A stretch of DNA of 64,000 bases from Varroa destructor (Eukaryota > Arthropoda > Arachnida > Mesostigmata > Varroidae): assembly GCF_002443255.2 (NCBI RefSeq), contig NW_019211455.1:33693778-33757777 (forward strand). Direction: 5' to 3'. Under the pieces are notes generated by a model. It was not told the DNA's origin and searched no databases. It saw only the letters and a program-made list of their open reading frames with translations. A program made the translations under genes and the position numbers. Positions 13,705 through 27,500 of this stretch are shown here, one piece after another. Position 1 is the stretch's first letter. Every line of letters starts with the position of its first letter.

Positions 13705-13758
<54 letters not shown>
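13705..13758. repeat. (TA)27 microsatellite
   Basis: Fifty-four bases of uninterrupted TA dinucleotides, the longest simple repeat in the window. Upstream open frames run into it and acquire artificial Ile-Tyr tails. Confidence 0.95.
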
Positions 13759-13762
<4 letters not shown>

Positions 13763-16761
13763 CGTTTGTACTATAATTATTCGAATTGTTAGCACTAATG
13801 GCGTATGATTATATGCAATATATGTATTCAAAAGCATACTGAAAGGGGGAAGACCTTAATTAAGACATTACGTGAACTATGTAAAGTAAAATCAATCACT
13901 AGAACTAGAAAAGGTGAAGATAAAAAAAACTAGAGTATTAATGAAAACTGGTCTGAAAAATTAAAATTCAAGTTAAATACAAAGCAAATGTCAAATGCAA
14001 TGTGGTTCAGCTAGTAAGCACAGTAAGGAAGAAGGATTAATAGAAAGAACAATCAGGGAAGGTGAGAAATAATGGTTTTATGAAGATAATATGCGCTGCG
14101 GAAGACAAATTAATATGTGGTAATTTCTGGTCCATAGATAGCTGATTATAATAAACAGATATACAAACAAATATTGTTAAGCCACGTTTCAAAATCCACA
14201 GCATGTAGAGCGTCGTCAGAGCTGCTGCATTTAAAAGAAAGCAGTTATTCCATGTACAATGGAATCGATTTATCCCTATTTACTTATTAAGCAGCGTTAT
14301 ATAATTACGCAGTCGAGAAGGTGCTTGGAAGTAGTGACTCGTGCACAATAACGCAATACTAAAAACGTTGAACACACGCCGAAAGCTTCTCTCTTGGGGC
14401 ATCTTTTTTAACTTAATTAAGCTGAGGGCATTTTGTCTTCGGTAGGAAGTTTTATACTGCAAATGGCTACAACCAAACGGCTAATGCAGTTGAAAATTGG
14501 CGGAAATAGGCATATAGCCGTCGCCGTATACAGGGTTGTGGAACGTTGTACTAGAATAGGCCGTACTTGATCAGAGCTCCATACGGACAGCTATTGATTT
14601 GCGAGACAAGTTAGGCGTCGCAAATAAAACGTTCTAGCAAATGTGGGAGTCAGTACGTAACGGTTCAGCTGACATAAAAAAAAAATGAATATTAGTGGAG
14701 ACAAATATGTGGGGACTGTAAGCGCAGACCAAAGTATTTTCTTTTCTACTATGTAGAGAACAGGGATCTGTTGTAATTTTTCGTCGTTTTGTATAGACTT
14801 TGCACCCTTCCGTGGCATTAGAATAGAAAATATGAAACATAAAATGTCAGCGAAACAAAAAAAAGTTTTCCGTACTTCGCAAATTTGTTTTAACCCAAGC
14901 CTAATCTCTGTAATTTCTACTGTAGAAGCTTTTAATGGAGAAGACTGGCTGACGTCCTTATGTATTCATTTGTTCAAATATCAATCACTGATCCGTCAAC
15001 CATTCTCCTAAAAGCTATAAATGGTGAAAAACGTGGTTATACAGAGATTTGCCAAGAGCAATCAGGAACGAGAACAGACCCTTTATCGATCTATACGATA
15101 AGGCTGCTGCTGCTACCGTAGATAGTTTGCCAGGAAACAGTTGACTAGCACTATTAGATCTGTGGGAAGAGAGGCACAGGACAGGGCAGGGCCGGTGACA
15201 ACGCTTAGACGGCCGAAAAGGAGACTGATTAAGTTAGGTTTGGTTGCACCACAGCAATATCTCATAAAAATAGCGCCCTTTCTGATGGCTTGTAGAAATT
15301 TGTTTCTATAAACCTGCTCATGCACACTTACCTATATACGAGGACGCTTTGGCGGATAATGAATTCAGTATGTAGTTGAAGATTGTCGTGAACGCCCCAA
15401 GCAATTAAGAGCATTGCGAATCATATGATTCTCTGCATCAACGGGTTAGATCCTAATGAAGCTCAATAGGGTAGGTACTATTGATTTTAATAACTGGCAC
15501 TGGGTAACTGGAAATAGGTCTAATTCTATCAGGCGAACTTTGGTTCGGCTTGCAAAGTTCAGATCTTTTTTATTCATAGATTATTTGGTTTGGGTGTGCC
15601 CGATTAGTCAATAATAGCACGTTACCTCTAAGCAAAGAGGGCCAGCAAAAGAAATGCTTGTTCTAATATAACGTATGGGAAAGTCACTGTAGGAGTATTT
15701 TTTTTTGCTTGTGGAATATTATAAAACTGCCAATTAAACAAGTTATGATTTAAGTGCAGTTAATATTTGAAGTCAAAAAGTGTCGCGGACCGTTGTTTAT
15801 TTAATCCGTCTTGCAATCACTACATTTTCACTCAATTATAGTTAAAATTGGTATTTCTATACTTCTATCGATTACTAAGCTCATGAGTTCCATTTCCACC
15901 CGTCTAACAGATATCAAAACGTACCGACTAAGCAAAGAGCAAAGCCGGTATAGCAGTTGTCGAGCTTGGAACATGGCTTCGTTAGATAGTAAACTAAAAA
16001 GTAGACGACTCAATTCGACCGTTCAACCGACCGTCGATCCGGTTCGACTACTTACGTCACTGATGTGCCTCGATTAAGCCGCTATGTTCCCTTCTCCAAA
16101 ACTCTTTAGTTCCCCCTACCCTAAAATTTGATTCATTAACAGGCCTATAGAGCGCCTTCTTCTTCTCTCAGCCAGGCCTCTGGCGAGCGCCCATTCTGAG
16201 ATCTGGAGAGATTCACATTCACCACAGTAGTAATGGCGGTCGTATTCTGGGCTTGTGGCCGACCAGCCAGTCGTTTTAAGCATTTGTTCGGTTCAGTGAC
16301 AAGAGGTTGGTCTGAGTGCTGTCCCTAGTTCTCGTACTATGTGTGAGGGCAGCACTCGCAACCAGCACACTTTGACGAAGTGGGGCAGCGGACGACTGAC
16401 AGCGGTGATACAGTCTAGTATAAGCTTTTTAGACTAGGCTTTCCATGCGCACTCCGCCAGCTGGAACAGAATGAAAGGGTCGCTAGCCGGCATACATAAT
16501 GGTTTACCATACGATCATGATTGTCTTTTTCTTCGCCCTTTGATAATTTTTGTCCGGATACAGCAGTTAAACATAGGAACGTAGAACTGACTTAAGTCAG
16601 TTAGTGATAGTGTGGTAACTGGCCCATGAGGTCAAGGAACGAAGTAACCCACTCACGCTAGGCTTCCATCATTGCATGCACCTATTGGCTGATGTTCTTG
16701 TTCCTATCGCCTCTAAAGTTGGACGAAGCCGAGTCCAGTAGAATCCTACTCACTCAAAATG

Positions 16762-16956
16762 TCAGTCTGACAGATGAACTAGTTTTGCAGAGCTAGCTAA
16801 CGGGCCACCCAGACGATTGGAGAGCACAACGACGTCGCCGAAATAGGCCAGATCACCAACTGGAGAAAACGTTTGGCTACCGACAACCTTGCCGTGCAAG
16901 CGAGGCACGAACACTTTCCATATAATAATAGTAGCTATGGAATAATCTGGGCAATC
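16762..16956 (-). mobile_element. LINE reverse transcriptase fragment (decayed)
   Basis: Read on the minus strand, one frame carries three successive RT landmarks in the right order and spacing: CP at 16,953-16,948 (family form QGCPLSP), LHGKVVG about 20 residues on, then VGDLAYFGDVVVLSNRL at about 16,860-16,810. The last is the catalytic palm block, normally AYADDVVLLS. Here the YADD box at 16,845-16,834 reads Y-F-G-D, so one catalytic Asp is gone. After the stop at 16,762, another frame continues with LLDSASSNFRG, resembling the LLD motif that follows YADD in LINEs. The fragment is therefore frameshifted and dead. Family assignment within LINEs is open (CR1, RTE or R2-like). It differs in strand and sequence from the R1-type element at 46-50 kb. 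Confidence 0.55.
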
Positions 16957-19073
16957 CGAATTAGTGTGATATTAATAGCACCTAGTATACACAAAGCTAC
17001 ATCTTTCGAAAAAGCATACTAAGTACCGCGTAGACGATTTGTTTTCTATGACGCACTCATTTCTTTATCTTAGATATACGTGTAAAAGTTAAGTTTAGGC
17101 TCCTATTCCTAAAGATTACCTATTTAATGAGCTATACAAACGATATACCTGGCTGTCTGGAGCTTTGTAGAAATGTAAAAATTTTCAATAACTTATTAAT
17201 GTTCAGTAACAATAAGACACCGCTAATAAACGAAATTTAGTAAGTACTAAGAGCACTGGCAGCCCTTGCCTCATGCCTGTCTTGTCGCTAATTAACTTAC
17301 CTAATCGAATTCGTTTAGCTTGTTAACTAAGGACTAAAGGCCAGATACCTGCCGCTTGCAAAGTGAGCTGTTCCTTAGCAGTATCATGGGAGCCGCGTAA
17401 TTTAAGATCATCGGCGTATAATTTCTATCCTAAATATAAGAGGAATCACGTCTCTTATATTTAGAATCCCGGGGGGACAAACTATCTGTTTCTAGGATAG
17501 TTGTATTTAGAAAAAGAATTGAGCTTTGTTAATATTAATTGAAATTAATTTACCTATATTCGAGCCTACACCACGTCTGTGACCCTCTAGCTTATCAGCA
17601 GATACCTCATAGTCACACCATCGCGGAAACATGCGAAGAAACGTCATCAATTTCGACATGTTGCTACCGCAAAAATCCACAACGGCCCAATTCGCCGAAT
17701 TTATTTCAAAAGCGGTCCAGATCTGCTGTACTTCTAGCACAATGAAAACTAACTGGTTCGGTTATTCATTATGCGAAGACATTGGGCTCCTAAAATCCTC
17801 AAGTCATCGAATAAGCAATAATTACACACAACAAACAACTGAAGTGACAAAAAAATATGACTGCACGTTATTTAAAGTTATTAAAAAAAGTTAAAAGTAT
17901 TCGTCTATCAATCGATTCTAGCATGACACAATGACCCCACCTATATATTGCATCTCGTGCAAACATACCTGAAGCAGACTAGTACTTTATATCTTTCCTT
18001 AGCTTAGTACACAGTCCTTAGGGGAAAAAAGTAAGGAAATTGATTGAAAGAAATTAAGAGGTTTACGTTGCGGCGGTGCGATGAATAGAAATCATCGTGC
18101 CAGCTGTAGCGCAAGTATATCTGTTTAGGGCAAGAGAATACCCTGACAAAATAGCAACGAAAAAAAATTACTCTGAGTTTAAGAATAAGAGGATTATGTT
18201 TATGGAAGTTATCGGAAATCGCGAAGTAGGTGCTTTACGGATTACTGAATCACTAGTAAAGCTCTAAATGATTTAAACCGAACGGACTACTTGAATTTGC
18301 AATCTCACACGAAACTAGGTTACAGGATTTTTAAAAACTGCACATATGGTCCTGGATAAAATCCCTGTTGAGCAGCATGATCGATTCTAACGCCTTTTTT
18401 CAGTTCTCCAAAATGATCTTTTATATAAAATGTTTTGCGCCATGTTTGTGAAGTGTGTCGTTCTTCGGCAATTGTGATGATTTATGATCTTCATCTCATC
18501 AGGTCGAAACGTGAAGCAGTCCATTTATTGGTTAGTGTGTCCAGGCCTTTGATGTCTCAAGGCGCTAAACATATTGAACCATATCGTCCTGTGTTGGCGC
18601 AGTGCTGTACAGGCTTAATATTATTTTTCTTGAATGTTTCTCAGTTGATTTTTCTACCCTTTCGCGATTTGGGTTGTGTGCCATAGAAAGCAAACAAATT
18701 AAATTTCAATTGAGTAATCAGCTGGTCCATAGGTCTGTGCCATATCTTTTCGTACGAACCGTAACAGATAGAGTCGTTTAGTAACACAAGGGACATCTAA
18801 CTTTATAAAGGCCTGTAGAATATCCAAAGTGGTTAGGTATCCAGTATGGAATACTATTTTAAGGTGAGATTAAATCTGATTATAGAGGAACGAGAAAGCG
18901 ATAGTAAAAGTGTTAATAGTAAGTGCCGTAAGCTAAAGCTAAGTGGAAACATATCGGACATTCTAAACTTCAGAACTAGTCGTGAAGTAGCAATAGACGG
19001 ACAAAACTGGCATTCGTACACACATGTTTGTTGCATAGGTTAAACTGTATACATCTATGATATCAATGGTTTT
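16957..19073. other. Intergenic, no gene recognised
   Basis: Contains the hairpin at 17,430-17,464 and an ATG-started plus-strand frame at 17,631-17,894 (87 codons) with no known domain. Otherwise AT-rich and featureless. Confidence 0.6.
17430..17464. repeat. Perfect 13-bp inverted repeat
   Basis: Arms 17430-17442 (CTAAATATAAGAG) and 17452-17464 are exact reverse complements around a 9-base loop. An outer pair, CTATCCTA at 17,425-17,432 and TAGGATAG at 17,493-17,500, overlaps the left arm, so two alternative folds are possible. The right arm is followed by an unusual CCCGGGGGG run. Confidence 0.85.
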
Positions 19074-19283
19074 TTATTTCCGCATAAAGCTGCAACTAAT
19101 AGCACTATGTATGTGTTGGCAGATTGGGCCCCTATTGTCGGCCAAATATGGCCCACATGTAGAGCAACATGCGAATGTATTTGTTGCGAGGTATGGGGCC
19201 GAACTCAGCCGCCTGACCCGCGTCAGTTCCACTGTCGTGGGTCGTAGGAGAAGTTCAATGCAAAGTAGTCCGTCCGGTCTCAT
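19074..19283 (-). mobile_element. Possible Ty3/Gypsy integrase zinc-finger remnant
   Basis: The 69-codon minus-strand frame (ATG at 19283) contains TVELTRVRRLSSAPYLATNT followed by CCSTCGPYLADNRGP. In Gypsy-type integrases the N-terminal HHCC domain reads roughly K-T-x-x-R-L-R-x-x-F-Y-W-P-x-L-x-x-D-V, then about five residues and C-x-x-C. The window peptide matches the spacing and the terminal CxxC, but the two histidines are not evident and the tryptophan of FYWP is missing. The sense strand is also open across the same bases, which weakens the call. If correct, it is a heavily mutated fragment. Confidence 0.3.
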
Positions 19284-22200
19284 ATCGGGTGGTGACTGCT
19301 GAGTTTTATGCTTTGTCCTAAAATGTCTGTATCTTCCCCTAACATTGTAGTGCTATCCGTAAAATGATTAGGTGAGAAAAAGGCCTTGAATCTTCGTAAG
19401 AGTATGAAAGCCGTAAATAGAAATATAAACGAGGTATTATTAGCCAAGATACTGCCAAAGCTAATATCAAGTTATAACAACAAGCGACTCCATTTTAATA
19501 TATAGACGCCAATAGGTGACGCCAAATCTGTCAAATACAACGCATGCTAACACGTATATTTGATAAGCGATCATCTTGAATGCGCGGGAATACAAAGCGC
19601 AAATGTAATACGCTTAGCGGGATATCGAAATAGATGTCCTATTACTCCTGTCAGCGGTGCATCGTATTTTAATATGGCGTCAACGTTATTCACGGTTTAA
19701 TTGACGGACACTTACACCGCAGTGATCTGCGGTAATGATAACCCTATGTGTTTCCTGCAAATAAACTAAATTGCGGAACCATTCTATCTCTGTATTCGCC
19801 ATCTTTACCAGCATTCAAAGATGACCAACTTTGGATTCAGATAGCTTTTATATAATTTAAAGCCTTAATCGTCCTGTGGATTATAATCAAATTGCCATTT
19901 CTGAAACATACATAAAGCAACTTTAAATTATTAATGATTTCACACTAGACAAGGATACTACAAAGCTAAGCAATAATTGTGCTGAGTGAGAGACAACCAT
20001 AAAGGACGCCGAACACAAAGGAATGTTTTTTTTTTTTTGTTGCAAAAATAGGACTCTTCGTGCCACTCGACTGTTTGGCTTTAGACGTAGCAAGTAACAG
20101 AGAAAAATGGTCCCAGATTCGTTTGTGAGCCCCTAGCTGACAGCTAACGAAATACACACGTTTTACTGTATATGTAGTGTAAACACAAAGGGACGTTTGC
20201 CTGCTTTGAGAACACCGTTACAATACAGAATAACATTTCCATAAAAGTAAACAGTAGATTCATTTAGTAAAGAGTATCGGTGGTGTTCGGAGGTACGAAC
20301 GATACCGATCAGGGCAGCTATCTCGAATAAAGGCTAACCGTTTTTGTCTCTTCACGACGATCGTGCATTGTTGCTTTTTACTACGACAATCCTTCACGAG
20401 AAGGCCATTACTTGGTGAGCACATTTCCTCCTCTTTACGGCAGGAACTTGTAGGACCTGCGTGGATTCGTTCGCTCGGTCGTGACTGGCTCAATCGGCGG
20501 GAAAATGGAAAACTATTACATGGCTACAATCTAAATGGCAACCGGAAGATAAACGTCAACAGAAGTACCTTCCTGCAACTACGCACTTCGGCTGGGAGAT
20601 CCCTTTTCTTCTAACCTAAGTACGAAACGCTTTCGACTTAAGCCGAATGTGTAAGTTGGTTCGTTTTAGGGCTCACATAAGTCTTCTATAGGATAAGTGT
20701 GTAAGGATGAGCAAAAAAGAGAGCTTTAGCGAAGTCAGCGTCTTCATTTTAAAGCATGTTGCTGCTGGCGGCTGTCGGCAACAATCTATTCGCCGGGGTG
20801 AACCCGTCTGGCATGCGCCAAAACTTCACCATACATCATGGGAAATCGTATCAAGACTGGCGCACAGACATCTAAGCAGCCACCGTTGCTGAACAAAGAC
20901 AACCATATTCAAAATAAAGCTCATTACATTTTAAATTTGTTATGATAGCTGAGAGTTGTGATAAGGTAATAGATGAATAATAAATGTGCCTGCTTATCTG
21001 AAACAAGTATCTTTCAACAGTGATTCATATAATTATAGTTTTGGACCATAACTCTCAAAGTTTATAGCCGTTTTCAGCAATCGCTTTACAAATACTGTAT
21101 CTCTTATATTTGTTTCGACTCAGTGTTTCATATGGTTTCACAGGAAAAAAGCCGAGATGAATCATGCGTGGCCTCTCGAGGTCACCGCTGCGCACCGAGG
21201 TTAGCCGATTTGGAAAAAGGCTTCAAGCATATTAATTGCATTCCGTGCTGACAGTTTGTACGAGCATCATAATTACCATCAATTGAAAACACTCTTTGCA
21301 CTTCTCCTGCAGGCTGCTACTGAGGACGGCTCCTCATATCGGCAATAAGCCCTCACGAAAAACAAATGTCGATCCAAGCTATAGCATCTCATCATCACTA
21401 CCCGCATACGCTGCGGTGCTTATCGCTCGACAGTCTCCCAGCCCTTTCTTGCTTACAGACACACTGGAGAGGACACACATGTACCAATCTTTTTCTTTTT
21501 CGCTAGATGCTCGTGACTGAGGCTGTTGATTGGTCTGCTAGCATCCTAGCTGAAAGGTTACGGTCAACTGTATACATACGAGTGTAGATACACACTTGTA
21601 TACCACTCTTACCACTGTAGGGTACCGTGTGATATCGATCAGCCACGAGACGTTACGCCTAAGTGGTTTCGTCAGATCATTTTGAAGATAATAATAATAC
21701 CGTAATCGTAGCGTTTGTTGCGAATCAATAATTCAAGTTGGCTATCTTAAATAGGGGTTATTTTTAGCAAAGCAAATAATCACAGATCCAGTAATTTAAG
21801 ATTTGACCGCAAACGGTCTAAAATAATATCTAATAGCCTTAAATAGCGAGCAATTTCTAACTCGAAGTATTATATATGCTTAGTAGGAAAGAGCCCACGA
21901 ACCAAGGCAGAACAATAACCCCATCTATAGCAAATGCCGCGCTACTATAAAGTTTCGATATTAAGCGCCATGCAGGATGGCGCGCTTTGAGAGGGCATAG
22001 AACGTATGATATCGTTAAATTCGCTGAAAAACATTACATTTGCCGTTATCGAGTTACTTCTTCGTAAGCGGTGTGGGCTTGTGAGAAATAATACACTACT
22101 GGGAAAGACGGATAGCAGTTGTAGCTTTGATAGTTGCAGGGGGCAGCGCATGCGGCACTAAACGGGATCGGCCAGTCTCTTTTATAGAAAGTAGCCCATA

Positions 22201-24264
22201 GAAAGCAGCCCGCTAGGAGAACTGCGGATGTAAGATAAGGTTCGTGCACAACCACGTCCGCCCCTTAGATTGTTGGGCAGAACCTCTGTAGCTGCCAGAC
22301 CCATTGAGTCCGCAATGAATGCCATGTATTTGGACAGTAATTTACGCGTGCAATAAACGTTTCTGTTCCTTTAATTGCGCAACGCAGGATATTTTGTGTA
22401 GTCAAAGGAAAGGCGGTGATTGTTGACGAATTTTGATCGCACAAAAGTTCGTCGCGTCAAAAAATGCACGCCTAGTTTAGAACGGGTGCTAAATAGTGTA
22501 CATATTTTTCTGCACACGTAAACAGGCACTGAACCTTTAGCACCCTTAGTGCATATGGCATCTTCGATGGCAGCTTTTATTTTTGGGATCTCGAACGCTT
22601 CCTGTCGCTCTGTTAATAAGCCAAATTTCACTCGCCTAACGTAACGGCCCCATCTGAAACTTGTCCTGAAAGAAAACGTTATTTTTCCTCTCACGACCGC
22701 TTTTTATGTCTTCGTTGTGGAATCGACACGCATGGTGAGATTCAACTTAGGAGTTTCAATCCACATAGATTAAATCGATCCGTAACTTACAGCAATGGCA
22801 AGCTTCTTCAACAAATATGTAGATCGTCAAGTGTTACATTTGAAGGGAAGGTACCATTGACCAATCGCAGTTCATCTGGTTCTTTCACAAAAAAAAAAAC
22901 TAAGTATCTTTGATTTATGCCTATTATCCAGTACCGGCAAATTGTCGTGTCTTAAGGAACCTATCTATTAAAAACCGAAACCATTTTTATTCGCATAACC
23001 GGAAAACTCTTTTGAATGAAAAATATGACTTTTATTATGTTCTGAGTCTAAAAAGTTTTGCTGTATCTGTTCACGAGAAAGCTCACAAGTCCCACAGAAC
23101 GCTTAGCATGGACGGAAAGGTAGTTGCCGATTCTAGACTACTTAGTGTCGTACAAGTTGCAGATATATTGCTTGTACTACATATATGCTCATTATTATGA
23201 TAACAGCCAGCGAATATGAGCCAAGATATTATGACTCGATTGGCATGTTTGGCCTCGAAATTTTGCCACTAAGGACCCTATCCTGACAGAAAACATCATA
23301 TCTAGTTGACACTAGGGGATAAGTAGACTAATTAAGAAGCGTTCGGCAAGCCTGAGCTTTGTATATGAAACAGGCGGTATAGTATAAGCATCTTATATAT
23401 AAACGTTTTGGGTGATATCCTTTTATGTTAGCCATAAACCTATTTAAGAGGCACACAGCTATTAAAAAGGTTGTGGATTTGAAGCATCAACAAAACGCGT
23501 ACAGTCTTCCGCCTCTTCGACCAAGTCATTTCGCCAGGTAACTCTTTATACCTCAACTTATAACCTTATTTCATTTGTTTTTTTTCTCTCCAATCAAATT
23601 AGAACTGATTTTAGTCTTTCATAATGGCTATCCTAACTTAACGCCTAATGAGCTCGATGATTTAAACGAGTCTGACGTCAGCTATTAGGACAGAGTCTCC
23701 GCTCGCGCAGGTTCTTTTGCAAAATATTCGCTGTTGTTATCGCTATCATTCGGAGCGGCTCCATAGCTCTTCTATTTTACCTTTTCTATAGCTTCGTACA
23801 CCCTTGTATTTGCAAGGCTCCTGACAGCCAAAAGGAGTGGTGCTGACTCCGGGCTTCTGTATGATGGGCAACTTCTGGTGGAAGCAACTTCGTTTGTGTG
23901 CTTCAAAGTATAGGGAGGGAATTAGAACTAGGCGACGGGATGAAAAAGAAATGGAGAAATACGCGGTGGAGAACACAGACGACACTGGTGACAACTTTAT
24001 GGTCTTACGTGCACTAATAGAGCCATGAATGCAAGCAGCATTTAGAAGAAGGCAGTAGCATATTTGAACTTGCCGACATTAGATTGGGGTACAGGACTAA
24101 TGGTCGAAGAAGGCTCGCGTGGACCAAGCGTGACTATAACTGCGATCGCGCGATAGCTGTCGCCATGGCGGTAGATCCAGTACCGTTGTCTCAGCCATAA
24201 CAGCCGCCTTGGAACTGCCAGCCCAGCATTCGCCTGGACCCAAAAGAGCGACGGCCGAATCCGA

Positions 24265-24522
24265 GTGGATTTGGACAGAGGACAAAGGTTCCTTTCTAAA
24301 ACGACCACCATGCGCGCAATCACGTGGCGAGCGCTGGCAAAGCAAAACAAGCAGCAGTACTCCCATCTGGAGGAGCGCGGCCCCTTTCCCTGTGGCTCAA
24401 ACGTCGTGACCGCCAAGCCGTTACAGGGAACTGAAGAAAAAGTGCTGAATGGCCGAGGAAACAAGAAAGGACTGAAGGAAAGACGAGCGTGTTTAAAATT
24501 AATTAGCCGGCTAGTAACCTAA
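24265..24522 (+). CDS. Candidate coding patch, unrecognised
   Basis: An open frame of 85 codons (85 residues) in a GC-rich island. Between about 24,305 and 24,430 the codons end mostly in G or C (for example CGC GCA ATC ACG), which contrasts with the AT-rich flanks and is the main reason to list it. The first in-frame ATGs are near 24,265 and 24,310. The residues are basic and polar with no domain I recognise. The minus strand is also open here (24,042-24,464, 140 codons), so the patch may simply be GC-rich non-coding DNA. No splice sites were established. Confidence 0.18.
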   Translation: MDLDRGQRFLSKTTTMRAITWRALAKQNKQQYSHLEERGPFPCGSNVVTAKPLQGTEEKVLNGRGNKKGLKERRACLKLISRLVT

Positions 24523-27500
24523 TATAGCAATTGGCAGTCACTTGCAAACCTCTTGTCAGACCCACAGACTTGTTCGTATTCCTAAAGACGTTGAATCGGA
24601 TCACTGCCGCTTCTACTAATGTAGACGTTTCCGTCTGCGCCGTTTTATGGTAGCATAAGATCGCTGTTCGCACCACTTGGTAGATATTTTCTAGAGCAAT
24701 TCAAAAACGCAATGGAATATTGATTGAAGCTCCGTTCTTGTTGCGAAACAAGTCGACGTCTACTATCTCGTACACAAACACTTAGTATGGGGCGTGCTGA
24801 TAGGAGTTACGAAATCGATTCTTATCCGAGACGCAACATTCTTATACAGCATATGCCCCCTTATATAACCCATGCCCAATCCTGACACAAAAACAATGCT
24901 CTACAGTTAAATTTCTCTGTAGAACTTTTCGTCTTAACAGAAGCTCTTCAGGAAAAACTATACAAGCCGTCGAACTACTAGGCCATTTCGTATTTTCAGG
25001 ACTTTTCCTTACTGGCCGTTTCGAGTAACCATCCTTTTTGGGTAAGCTATTTATTTAAAACCATTATTATCAGCACCACGGCTATACGAGTATATAATGA
25101 TTACATACGATATTATAGTACGGCTATATGCTATAGTATAGCTGCTTAACGGTTGGCTTCTTTAACTTGCTGACCCAATTAACATTAGAGCTATGGGAAT
25201 TTCAGCCTGTCTGTATATTCAGCACTTTACTGTTGCAAAACGACGAGCCAAAGCTCTGGCATACACCAACATACATTAGACTAGCATATACGTAGGCGTT
25301 CGACCTGAGTTGGCTTGAATGGGAACCGTCAATATCTAAAATCCGTAATATACGACCATAATGCTGTGCATATATTGAATGTGGGAGGAGTATTGATACG
25401 ATGGCAACGTTGCATAATGGGTTCAGTTTAGCGTGATCGTTATCGTTGAGCCACGACCTGATGACTGGTCATTGATGGGCCGCTTCTAAGTTTGAGTAAA
25501 GAACCATCTATTCGTTATATACCAGATGCGTGTTCACACAACATGGTGCCCTGGGACGAGTCTTTATCACTAATACATACCAACAGAATGGTATGAGTCA
25601 AAAACTCTATGCCTATGAAAGGGCTTAAACTTTTGTAGACTCACATCTCTCATCTGAACGCCTAGGAAGCCCCACATTGAAGTTTCTTCACTTTCACGTG
25701 TTTAGTGACACATAATCAGCTTAATGGCGTCACATGTATATATACATGGAGATGGTGAGTGTTTACGTGATCGGTTTACGAGACGTTCCATTTGCCTGCT
25801 CTTCGACCACTGTGCGAACTATGACGCAAATTTTTTACTCGTACTATAGCTCATAGCTCATTAGTGCCCAAGAGGTAGAAATATTTGACAGAGCCTTTCA
25901 TAAATTTTGATGTATTTTAATGATGTATTTAGTGATTGTTGTATACACTCTGACAATGTTCATTGATATGGCGGAGCTGTGGGTCATTTGGATTTTCGAA
26001 GAACAATCACCTTTGGTATTAGATTCCAGGTGACACCTTCAAAATGAGTGCTAAGTTGATCGATAGTGAAGTTCCGCAAATATTACCTTCGCTGAACGGC
26101 CCTTAGCACTATCAGTATGAATTACGAGGTGCACTGAAGAAAGTGTTGTCGAAACTATATTGCCTTTTGTGCTTTTTGATGGCTTGGGACCTCTGAAAAT
26201 ATACGCTAGACTTGGACTTCAGTTTTAATATAGACATGTGTATATAACGGACAAAAAATGCAAAAAAGCCCTTATTAGTCTAATATTATTGCCAGGTAAG
26301 CTTGTATTAAGAACTTAAACGATTAAAGAAAATCGCTTAGGTATAATGGCGGATCGGGCACGGTAGCTAAATCTGTACGGTTAGCCCTTTCTGCATGGTA
26401 AACCCGACGGACATGTACAAGTATACCTTCATTCATTAATGGTACGTAGCCACGGGGGTTACTAAAGTAGCGTTAGGAAGGCGTTACAACATTGGCCGGC
26501 ACTACCCGGATAGGTGTACAAGAGATCTGCCGCTGTGTATAAAATGGCTCAAGTTGAAAAAATGTGTGAATATGAGTATTATTCAAATATCTACCAGGCT
26601 AGCTTACGTGTAGCGCCAAATTTCCTTTTGGTTAATAAAATTGTCATTGAAATACTAACAGAAGCACGCGTTGCCCGCATGTAACACCCCATGATGTTTT
26701 GTACTTACCCAAGGAGTAATGTTCCCAGTAAAATGTACATGGCGGGATTACACAGCTTTTGTATATGTACACCTGAAACAAACGGAGAGTGCGAACACGA
26801 ATATTAGCAACAAATGCAGATAGGCTCACAGAACAGAACGCAGAGAACAGATGCATTATTATATTTTAATATAATAAATATAGCCCATCTGAGCAATCTG
26901 CAACAAATTGCCTCTTATCTCCCACCGTGGAAACGTATGTATTACAAAAAAAAAACGTAGTTTGCTTCGAACCACTAAATACTTGAAGAACAACTTTTTT
27001 TGCATTAAACGCTAATCTATGCCAATGAATTTGACATCGATGTCGATCCTGCACTGAAGCAAGATGTTTTAAAATGGCTATTGGAAGAGGGCGTTTCTCA
27101 ACAAGATAGATATGTGTACGTGAAAGTTGTTACGTATTTTTTCATGACATTTCGTCGTTCATGTTGAAAGGTAATGGTGAAAGTTCGAGTAAAAAAAAAA
27201 CACTGCATTTTCATTTTGAAGTGTTACACTCTGGATTTATTTCAAAACCGCTGACAAGCAAGAATGATCGAATGCGGAAATATCAGACCGTCGTGCTAAG
27301 ATAAAAGGACGTCTGTTAGACACTGATCAAAGAGTGAAAAATCAACACAGTCGTCGGCGGCGGCGGCGACCTTTCAGTAAATGAGGGGCAAAAAGGTTTG
27401 CGCTGCTTATTCAGTTTCACGTAAAAGGAAGACCTAAACGGTTCAAGATAAAGAAGAGTGACATTTCGAGCTTGTTCGTAGAAAACACAATATTGTTAGA

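Larger units (their letters stand above)
8595..16761. other. Intergenic, no gene recognised
   Basis: Apart from the hairpins at 9,171-9,236 and the (TA)27 array at 13,705-13,758, I see no identifiable feature. A GC-richer patch at 13,250-13,640 is open on both strands (plus-strand frame 13,251-13,442, 63 codons, non-ATG start) without a known motif. Another at 16,140-16,480 probably belongs to the LINE remnant that follows. Confidence 0.55.

Noticed and set aside
13705..13758. AT arrays considered as replication origins or CRISPR-like arrays
   Set aside because: They are uninterrupted dinucleotide microsatellites with no spacers and no unit structure.
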